From: Hymenochaete sp. R1
Lineage: Eukaryota; Basidiomycota; Agaricomycetes; Hymenochaetales; Hymenochaetaceae
Direction: 5' to 3'
Length of the DNA stretch: 64,000 nt
NCBI GenBank assembly: GCA_019400425.1
Contig: JAFREE010000045.1
Span: forward strand, 95,772-159,771
The notes beneath the pieces were generated by a model, which made no database searches, was not told the DNA's origin, and saw only the letters and a list, made by a program, of their open reading frames with translations. Shown here piece after piece: positions 57,287 through 64,000 of this stretch; within the stretch, counting starts at the first letter, position 1, and every line of letters begins with the position of its first letter. The translations under genes were made by a program, and so were the position numbers.

Positions 57287-59854
57287 CTTCAAGGATTAGG
57301 AACAGCTGGAGAGGGAAGAAGAGGAGACTACACTACTCTTACCTTTTTTCTTTGTTGTGAAGCCAAGCTACTTTTTCTGTTGAGTGTATCCAAACTCCGG
57401 CTCTTTCTTTTCGTTTGCTTTTGATTTGATGGAATTGTTCCCTTAGTGGTTCTGTTTCTTTTGGTGCTTCTTCTGCCCAAGAACTGTAATCTCCTAAGTT
57501 ATGCACTACTTATGAAAGTTTGCTTACAAATATTTTAAATTGTTCAAGTTCTATTTCATTCCCCTTTTTATTCATGCACATACATCAGTTCAAGATCACA
57601 TCTGTTAGCTTTTACACTCAAGTATGCATATTGTCACATTCAGTTCCTACATGTATAATCCTCCGCCCTTTTCAGTTTGAGTCCGATGACAAGGGATTGT
57701 CCAAGATTAAATCTCCAAGACCAAGAATCAGGGAGGCAAAAAGGGAAAAGACAAAACATTGTACGTCCAATGTACCAGCACTAAAAACTGTAGCATTGAT
57801 CAGCATGTATTTTGCAGATAGCGATATGTGCAAGGGCGCTTGCAATGTTGATAAGAGGAAGGAAAGCTAAAAATTGTGTGCCAGTTCCTAAGCTTGCTTG
57901 AGTCAGCATAAACCCTAGTGAATTTCCTGCTGACTCAGTCGCCCATATGGATGGAGACACCACATCCTTAAGGTAATTAAACATTAGAGATCTCAAGTAG
58001 ATAATATGATGATATATCTAACTCATTGCAAACAACTCACCTGTAACTATGTATTAGGGATTGTCACCGCCTCATGCTCATTGAAAATGGTTTGCCAGAA
58101 AGATCTGAATCTATCAATATCATCGGCTGAGTCTGTAATCACTGTGGTCACCTTGGTTAAATCCCAAGGTAGCAGAGCACTTTGTGACAGAGATCTCGAG
58201 GCTCACTGATCCATATATTATTTGCATGTCTAAGGTTGATTTTGAAGAGGGTTAACTCCTCAATAAAGTGCTACACCAAAAAATACTATAGAACAAGATC
58301 TTTAAATTATCATAGGTCTGGATATGATAGTGGTACTCACTACCTAAATTGGAACATCCTAGGGCCAATTACCTATGGAATCTGCATATCACATGTACTT
58401 ATACATCATCTAGAATAATGTTACCAGATAAACCCAAAAAGGATGCTATTATACAGCACGTCCGCTACGTCCTCACACTCATCAATCTGTGCATACCCAA
58501 TACTATTTTATTCTCTTTTTGTTGATAGTGACTGCACCATCACTGTAGCTCTTCTCTAACTTCTTCTTTCTTACATCATTTTTGTATCTGCCTTCTTTTC
58601 TGTACATACATACATTTTCAAAAAATTATCAGTCCAACCAAAAGCAAAAATCAACAGTGAGTTACAATCACTATATATAGCATCTAGCCCTCCACTCATC
58701 ACACCCTCTCAGCGAATGTCATACCATCCACTCCTTGCCAACAAAATGCATTGAAGTAAGTTAGTATTCAATAAATAAATCCCTTTTACTAGCTTTCTGA
58801 TAATTGTTAGTAAACTTGTTCTGCTTGAACAATATAATTTGGTGGGCTTGTATCAGACAAGGTGCCCTTTGCAAAATTTCTTTCTCTATGTATATCCTGT
58901 GTCTCCAACAACATTTCATCAGCTTTGTCAACACCAATGAGCAACAGATGATATTATAACTTTGGAAGCAATAATAGGTTAGGCTCTATAAAGGTATTGC
59001 ATTTGGAACATAGTGTATCCATTGAGTCTTTGGCTTGTGCTAATGACTACTGTGCATCCAGCACCTTTACAGAGAATCTCGACATAAGTAAAGTCCAAGA
59101 TCCCATCCCTCCATATGAGCTGCATAAATCCTGATCCTGCCCCAGTGTTTAAGGAAGTCGAGCGCAGATGTGGAAACGATGAGAAGGAGTTATGTCCGGT
59201 TGACATAAGATTTTCTGTGCATCACTACCTTTGAATGAAACTCATTGACCTCTGACGTAAATACTCTGCCCCTCACATATAGGCCTTACCCTGAGAGGGA
59301 CTGTGACCCAATCTGTGCCAATACACATTCATGATGATGCACACATAGAGCACAATGGTACACATGCTGCTGTACCTATCTCATAAGCAGTGCTCAGACA
59401 CAGGATCTGCTGCATCTTATGCAGACTTCCAAATGCTGTCCGATGCATTTGAATCTGTGACTAAAAAGTACATGACAACTCTTTCCAGTACACTCATTGT
59501 TCCCTGACCAGAGATTGTTTGCTAGTAAAGAGCTGTATGAGACAAACAGATCCAAAATTGATACCCATATTTCTTAATAATATGTCTTCTAAATCTCAAA
59601 TCAAATTTGTTGTAGTACAGAGAAACATGTTGAGTATGTGGTATGTAATGACTACACTCTTATCCCTTATAACATGTTTTTAGTCCCGGTTTACACAGAA
59701 AAGTGTTTGATGTATAACTCATATCCGTAATGAAAACTATGTGCCCTCATAACGACCTCTGCCCAAACTGACTAAAAAACACATATTAAAGCCCATATCA
59801 GTCACCATTCACACTACTTAAGATAGCCCAAAGTGGATTTTTGAGATTGCCCTG
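57287..59854. other. AT-rich region with relic coding fragments, no intact gene
   Basis: About 2.6 kb of low-GC sequence between copy 2 of the 313-bp element and the next LTR. Short open pieces exist on both strands (for example 57520-57870 plus and 58979-59206 minus), but none shows a domain. Stops are dense. It is probably an older transposon or decayed gene; I cannot assign it. Confidence 0.45.
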
Positions 59855-60340
59855 TGTCAGGCTCGGTCTGTGGTTCGGTGGGATGCCCACCAGTGATGGC
59901 GGAGTTCGCGCGTCTAACGGGACGGGGACGACGAGCTGGGATGCATACCAGCGAGTTTAGAGGTGTTACAAGGTTAGACAATCTATATTCAAGCTGAGGT
60001 ACAAGGATACAGGGGAGATGGTTTATATATAGCTGGGGAGGCATTACATAAGGGTATTACATGAATATGAGAAAGCAAAGGAATTAAGTCCAAATGTTCG
60101 GACGTTCGGACGTCCGGAGGTGCGGAGCGGAGGTGACAGAACAGGAAGTCCGGAGATGCGGAGCGGAGGTGACAAAATGGGAAGTCCGGAGGTGGTGGAG
60201 GCTGTGGGTGGTGGAATCTAGGCTGGTGTGATGTCAGGGATCGGGGTAATCTCGGCGAACCGGAGTGATGGAGCGGCGGTGAGTGGTCCGGAGGTCCAGG
60301 CGGAGCGGAGTTGCCATATGAGGACTAGTTGGTCATGACA
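59855..60340 (-). repeat. Complete Gypsy LTR (486 bases)
   Basis: On the minus strand it begins TGTCATGACC (60340) and ends CTGACA (59855), so the ends form TGTCA...TGACA. A polypurine tract (minus strand atagggggggagtac) adjoins it at 60341-60355, as expected upstream of a 3' LTR of a minus-strand element. It contains TATATATAAACC (about 60020) and a 36-bp tandem repeat. The 308 bases next to the terminus match 51376-51683. The flanks do not show a matching 5-bp duplication, so it is not a simple solo LTR. Confidence 0.82.
60112..60204. repeat. 36-bp tandem repeat inside the LTR, about 2.5 units
   Basis: Units start at 60112, 60148 and 60184 with gtccggagrtgcggagcgg. The last is partial. 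The truncated LTR copy has the same array from about 51455. Confidence 0.8.
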
Positions 60341-60479
60341 GTACTCCCCCCCTATAACTGCCGAGCCCCCGAGGCATGGCATTAAGTTCTCGTTCTCACC
60401 TGCCAGGGGTTTTCACATAAGGGCTAGGGGTTCGGAATTTTGTTCCGCCTTTCCCCCCAGCTCTCTCCCTCTCGCCACT

Positions 60480-61127
60480 ATGTCTAACGTTTCCCCCCAC
60501 CCCCTCCCTTTCGCTGACCGCATCGCAATCGCCCGCCAGGGCTCTCCGTTTTACGGGGATAGGGCGGAGGAGATGCTGGTGGAGATGGTGAAACGTCTCC
60601 GCCGGCGTTTCCCAGGCGCGGACGAGACCCCAAGTGCGTATGGGGCGCTTTTTTATCGGTGTGGACTTGAGGATATGGAGTTGATGGAGTGTGCGTTGAC
60701 GGAGGCGGAGGCGGATCTGGTGGACATAGAGACGGTTCTCCGTCAACTCCGAACGTTGAAGGTGTGGCAGGTGCGTCTGCGGGCTTTTCTTTCGACTTTT
60801 TGTATTTGACGGTCCTCACTCTAGCATCGTCTGGTCTTCCGGGTGCTCAAGGCCGAGAACAGGGAGGTCCGGCTCAGCGCCTTGAACGTCATGTGGCGTT
60901 GGGACCGGGTTGCGGTCATGCACCGGGTCGGCCTCTTCCAGAGGCTGCAGGTGCTGCCCTCCTTCCTCCTGGACGTCGCCCCCCACAGCCCCCAGGACGG
61001 CTGGGTGGGGGTGACGTTTTTGGCCCCCTCCCAGCCCCCGTCCTCCTCCGGATCCCTGAACCCCCCTCCCACCGACAGCCCCTTCCCCTCCAGCACCAGC
61101 CTCCCCTCAGCCGGGGCCAGTGGCTAG
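60480..61127 (+). CDS. TE-embedded hypothetical protein, Agaricomycete type
   Basis: Two exons (60480-60770 and 60825-61127) close in phase to give 197 residues: MSNVSPHPLPFADRIAIARQ, GSPFYGDRAEEMLVEMVKRLRRRFPGA, YGALFYRCGLEDMELMECALTEAEADL, then HRLVFRVLKAENREVRLSALNVMWRWDRVAVMHRVGLFQRLQVLPSFLLD, ending in a Pro/Ser-rich tail. Helical and without a known domain. I recall similar proteins next to Gypsy LTRs in Agaricomycetes. It begins 139 bases after the LTR terminus. The plus strand is extremely C-rich. Downstream, another frame (VQQQHQHQQQ...) continues to the next LTR at 61596, so the original C-terminus may have been longer. Function unknown. Confidence 0.6.
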
Positions 61128-61595
61128 CCCTCCCCTGCCGTGGGAGGGCTGGGTTTGGCGCTGTCGCGCCAGCCCTTGTCCGGAGGGGAGGGGAGTCAAC
61201 TGGTGGGAACAAAGTGCGCCCCTCCGGCCGAGCAGCTCCCCAACCCCCAGCGACGACAGGTGGCGGAGCCGGAGGAGTGGGAGGACGCGAGCATGCGCGT
61301 GCGTGGGCGGACGGAGGTGCGGGGGATCGGGGGCGGAGGTCCAGCAGCAGCACCAGCATCAGCAACAGCAACAGCAGCAACAACAACAACAGCAGCTCGG
61401 ACGTCGCGCATATGGCCCCCCCTGCCCCCCCAGCGGATGAAGACGAAGACGAAGACATGGGCGTGGGGGCAGTGGAGGTGGGGACGGCACTGGTGGAGGT
61501 GGGGGCGGGCAAGGCGGCGTGGGCACGGGCGTGGCGGGCGGTGGTGGGTAGGGCGGAGGTGGCGGGGGTGCACCCCCTGGTGCAGAAGGGGCGGG
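61128..61595. other. GC-rich, strand-skewed low-complexity sequence
   Basis: Continues the C-rich region of the preceding gene, then turns G-rich after 61440. All three plus frames and several minus frames are open because stops are rare in such sequence, so open frames here carry little evidence. An imperfect hairpin lies near 61147-61175 (gggctgg...ggcgc tgtc gcgccagccc). Confidence 0.5.
61342..61397 (+). repeat. CAG/CAA trinucleotide repeat
   Basis: About 56 bases of cag/caa/cac/cat units, which encode a poly-Gln/His run in one frame. They are followed by G-rich low-complexity sequence to 61595. Confidence 0.85.
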
Positions 61596-62052
61596 TGTTA
61601 GAGTCCGATCAAGACGTTGATCAGGAATCTGACTAATCAGGGTCACGTGACAGCGACCTGAGGATCAAGAGGTTAGCACCCGAGCTCCGGCTCTAAGTAA
61701 CTAACAGACTAAGTTCGAGTAAGATATCCCACCCAGGGATAGTCTTATAAGACAAGAGACAAGAGACAAGATGTATTGACCGGAAGAGACAGAAGGTCAA
61801 ATCTAAAGTACAAGAGCTACAAGGTGAGGCCCTTATATAGGCCACCCGTCTACAAGGCTGTGTACTAGTACATGAGAAGAAACGGACGAATAAAGAAGGC
61901 GTCTTGGTAAGATGCTGACTGATGCTGTGCACAGATCACATGCGATCATGTGCACGGAAGGTCAAAGAAATACAAAGAATAATATGACAAAGAAAGAAAT
62001 GAAGTAAGCAGGTATGCTTGACTAAGCATATGAACGATGTTGAACTGTAACA
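61596..62052 (-). repeat. 3' LTR of the right-hand Gypsy element (457 bases)
   Basis: On the plus strand it runs from tgttagagtccg to aactgtaaca (TGTTA...TAACA ends). On the minus strand a purine tract (gagaggggggtaa) directly precedes it, which is the polypurine primer site. So the element lies on the minus strand with its 3' LTR here and its body to the right. A run of gacaag units occurs at about 61749-61772. Confidence 0.88.
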
Positions 62053-62065
62053 TTACCCCCCTCTC
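62053..62065 (-). other. Polypurine tract of the right-hand Gypsy element
   Basis: The minus strand reads gagaggggggtaa immediately before the LTR start, the usual plus-strand DNA primer site of LTR retrotransposons. Confidence 0.8.
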
Positions 62066-62259
62066 AAGGTTCTGGTCCAATGGATCCAGAAATACAAGGT
62101 AACAAAAGAAAAACAACAGCGAAACAAAGTAAAAACAAAGAAACATAATCAAAAGGAGTAAGAAGTAGAAGAACAAGCGAGGCAAACAAAGAACAGGCAT
62201 GGGTCATGAAGAAAAGAACAGAAAAGCGTCATCACCATCATCAGCACCAGCACCACCCT

Positions 62260-63111
62260 TCAGATCTCAAAGTCATCCTCCGACAGTTCTTCTTCAACGA
62301 ACACATCGCCCTCACCTGGATTGGTGGGGCATTCGCGTGAATTACTGGGTTCGGAGGTGGGTTCAGGTTGTGCAACCCATGGATCGGATAAACGACTGGC
62401 TAAGTCAGCAGGTGGTGGTTCGTAAGGATTGCGATCGAAAGGACTTAAGACTCTGAGACCTCCTTCGACGTATGCATTCATGAGTGCCTGTTGACCAATA
62501 CGCGCTATCGAGTATGCCTGGGACCAGAGCCGCTGCTTGGCCTTTTCGAGACGAACAAGTTCGGACGTTAGCTGCATTGTCGTATCGCTTGCGCTCCAGA
62601 AGATCTGGACCTGACTGTGGATAAGGTCCGTTGGGTCCTCGTCCTCCAAACTGTCCGCATTCAGCTTGCGCTCGTGAAAGAGGTCAATGATGTCGAGACG
62701 AGGCCACGTGGTTAGGATCTTGGAAAGACGATCTGCACCTGCAATGACTGCAGTACCAGCTGAATCCCAGTTTTGAAGTGGTGCTTCCGGGTGTTCAGGA
62801 TGAGTGCGGCTGTCGCGTGTCAGGGTTTCGGTGAGTTCTTGGACGTTGTCGCTGGTTTCTGGGCGGCGGTATGGGCTGGCCCCGGTTCTGACTCGACGCG
62901 CGTGCGTGTTGTAGTCGCGTTCGATCCTGCTGTTGGCTCTGGGCATCCTGGAGACGTTGGGCAGCGAATGACTGGGCTTGGATGTGGCTTCGGAAATTGT
63001 GGTAGATGAGGTGCAAGAGGATGATGTGCTTAGCGATGGATTTGATGATACCGAGGTAGAGGTTGTAGAGCTGGGCGAGAGTGATTCCTGTGGCAAACTT
63101 GAGCGTAGCAA
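62260..63111 (-). CDS. Gypsy accessory reading frame in env position (C-terminal part)
   Basis: A 283-codon minus-strand frame between pol and the 3' LTR. The distal half looks coding: WDSAGTAVIAGADRLSKILTTWPRLDIIDLFHERKLNADSLEDEDPTDLIHSQVQIFWSASDTTMQL, SELVRLEKAKQRLWSQAYSIARIGQQALMNAYVEGGLRVLSPFDRNPYEPPPADLASRLSDPWV, ending in a Glu/Asp-rich tail. The first half overlaps another frame (63220-62795) whose composition looks more natural, so the two are probably one product joined by an intron or frameshift near 62800-62900. No known domain; helical middle. Not seen in textbook fungal chromoviruses. Confidence 0.55.
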   Translation of the reverse strand: MLRSSLPQESLSPSSTTSTSVSSNPSLSTSSSCTSSTTISEATSKPSHSLPNVSRMPRANSRIERDYNTHARRVRTGASPYRRPETSDNVQELTETLTRDSRTHPEHPEAPLQNWDSAGTAVIAGADRLSKILTTWPRLDIIDLFHERKLNADSLEDEDPTDLIHSQVQIFWSASDTTMQLTSELVRLEKAKQRLWSQAYSIARIGQQALMNAYVEGGLRVLSPFDRNPYEPPPADLASRLSDPWVAQPEPTSEPSNSRECPTNPGEGDVFVEEELSEDDFEI

Positions 63112-63220
63112 AGGCGGTGTTGTGGTGGCAGAGGTGGAATTTGAAGATAGATTGTTCGTCTTCGTAGAGGTATATCAAGCCAAGGGAGAAGGTAACAAAG
63201 CCGATGCGGAAGATAAGCAT
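62795..63220 (-). CDS. Gypsy accessory reading frame with membrane segment (N-terminal part)
   Basis: A 141-codon minus-strand frame whose ATG lies only 12 bases after the pol stop. It starts MLIFRIGFVTFSLGLIYLYE (hydrophobic, possible membrane anchor). A second hydrophobic stretch follows (LAQLYNLYLGIIKSIAKHII, LLHLIYHNF), then a Gln/Arg-rich part (QRLQDAQSQQQDRTRLQHARAS). The close spacing suggests reinitiation after pol or a spliced subgenomic message. Probably the start of the product that continues in the 62260-63111 frame. Function unknown. Confidence 0.55.
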   Translation of the reverse strand: MLIFRIGFVTFSLGLIYLYEDEQSIFKFHLCHHNTAFATLKFATGITLAQLYNLYLGIIKSIAKHIILLHLIYHNFRSHIQAQSFAAQRLQDAQSQQQDRTRLQHARASSQNRGQPIPPPRNQRQRPRTHRNPDTRQPHSS

Positions 63221-63232
63221 TGCTGGAGGATT

Positions 63233-64000
63233 TCAGGGAATCCTGTGTCTCCTTTTATACGTTTGGAGCATGTTCTTTGCATTGCTGAGCTCTGATTCGG
63301 TGTAAATTGCATTGTGAGTGGATGGGTACCCAACAAACTTGACTTCGTATTGCACTCTCCCACGATTGTCCTTTGAATGTTTGACGATTGCTTCCAATTC
63401 CCATTCTTCTTCGCCATCAATGATGTCAGGAGGAGGTTCTGAGAACGCTGGTCCATGTACATCTATCGTCCGATAGGGTGATAAGAGAGAAGCATGGAAT
63501 ACCGGATGAATCTGCCACAGTTGTGGGAGTATCAATTCATATGTGAGTGGTCTCAAGACCTTCTTGATGACAAAAGGTCCTTCCTGTTTCGATCGCAGCT
63601 TCCGATAAGGTCCTCCGACTCGGAGATTCTTCGCTTCCAGCCAAACCTTCTGACCTTCTTTGAATGGTGAGAAGTTCCGTGTAATCCGATCCGCCATCCA
63701 CTGCCGTGCTAACTCGTGTGATGCCAATGCCTCATCCCTGATCCTATTCAACTGCTCCAGATGTTCCTTGACTGCAGGTAACCGTGTGCCTGTCGTTATC
63801 GTAGGTACTGCAATGGGATTGTATCCCATGATGAGGGCAAATGGAGACTGATTTGTTGCCAAATGAGTTCTGAGATTGTGCGCAAACTCTAAGTCTGGCA
63901 GGTGATCTGTCCATTGTTCTGGGTGGTTTCCGCAGTAGATACGCAAGTATGCTTCGATTTCCTGGTTGACTCGTTCAGTCTGTCCATCTGTCTGAGGATG
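63233..64000 (-). CDS. Gypsy pol 3' end: integrase C-terminus and chromodomain (continues off right edge)
   Basis: An open minus-strand frame from the right edge to a stop at 63233. It reads the end of the integrase core (TDGQTERVNQEIEAYLRIYCGNHPEQW; LEFAHNLRTHLATNQSPFALIMGYNP), the GPY/F region (KVWLEAKNLRVGGPYRKLRSKQEGPFVIKKV; IHPVFHASLLSPYR), and a chromodomain (EWELEAIVKHSKDNRGRVQYEVKFVGYP), then ends KRRHRIP. No stop or frameshift is visible, in contrast to the left-hand copy. The chromodomain marks it as a chromovirus. Reverse transcriptase and protease lie outside the window. Confidence 0.92.
   Translation of the reverse strand, partial: HPQTDGQTERVNQEIEAYLRIYCGNHPEQWTDHLPDLEFAHNLRTHLATNQSPFALIMGYNPIAVPTITTGTRLPAVKEHLEQLNRIRDEALASHELARQWMADRITRNFSPFKEGQKVWLEAKNLRVGGPYRKLRSKQEGPFVIKKVLRPLTYELILPQLWQIHPVFHASLLSPYRTIDVHGPAFSEPPPDIIDGEEEWELEAIVKHSKDNRGRVQYEVKFVGYPSTHNAIYTESELSNAKNMLQTYKRRHRIP

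Noticed and set aside
60689..61636. 315-codon plus-strand reading frame
   Set aside because: It overlaps the spliced 60480-61127 gene in a different frame and runs through C- and G-rich low-complexity sequence where all frames stay open. Its end is LTR-derived.
1..64000. CRISPR arrays, rRNA genes, operons or bacterial-type ribosome binding sites
   Set aside because: None was seen; the intron-rich genes and retroelements are those of a fungal nuclear genome.

Overview
This window looks like nuclear DNA of an Agaricomycete (mushroom-forming basidiomycete). Its genes carry many short introns of about 50 bases with GT..AG ends. The protein set is fungal: a fused Met5-type sulfite reductase, Vma12, a Kar9-like protein and Arp9. 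Two proteins resemble basidiomycete-restricted families, and there are chromodomain Gypsy retrotransposons. I cannot name the genus.

Positions 1-49309 are dense, ordinary gene space. In order: VMS1 (-, cut by the left edge), phosphomannomutase (+), a pyridoxal-reductase-like aldo/keto reductase (-), ribosomal protein eL30 (-), a three-finger C2H2 protein (-), LEO1 (+), an ataxin-10 homologue (-), a basidiomycete-type hypothetical protein (+), lanosterol synthase (+), a Pcd1-like Nudix hydrolase (+), VMA12 (-), condensin subunit BRN1/CND2 (+), a BRAP2/ETP1-like RING-UBP protein (+), ARP9 (-), sulfite reductase beta subunit (-), a GNAT-like protein (-), a Kar9-GAR protein (-), RED/IK (+), a cytochrome P450 (+), a sterol O-acyltransferase (+) and a vacuolar Ca2+/H+ exchanger (+). 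Exon coordinates were worked out by hand from reading frame and splice signals. Where every exon is listed, the phases close exactly.

Positions 49310-64000 form a transposon nest. A Tc1/mariner element with TA flanks carries a transposase broken by one stop codon. Next to it lie a truncated Gypsy LTR and a decayed Gypsy 3' half. An AT-rich tract follows, with remnants of a gene that resembles a large Agaricomycete paralogous family, plus two 313-bp solo-LTR-like insertions, each with its own 5-bp target duplication. Then come a complete Gypsy LTR, a C-rich gene with a poly-Gln tail, and a second Gypsy element. The second element's LTR cut into that gene, and its pol reading frame is still open at the right edge. 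Both Gypsy copies carry extra reading frames between pol and the 3' LTR.

Functional themes: sterol chemistry recurs (ERG7, the acyltransferase and a P450), but the genes are interspersed with unrelated housekeeping genes and are not an evident cluster. Several gene pairs share short divergent promoters (VMS1/PMM, C2H2/LEO1, VMA12/BRN1, KAR9-GAR/RED). Repeat copies differ mostly by C/T transitions, many at CpG, which points to cytosine methylation of the transposon nest.
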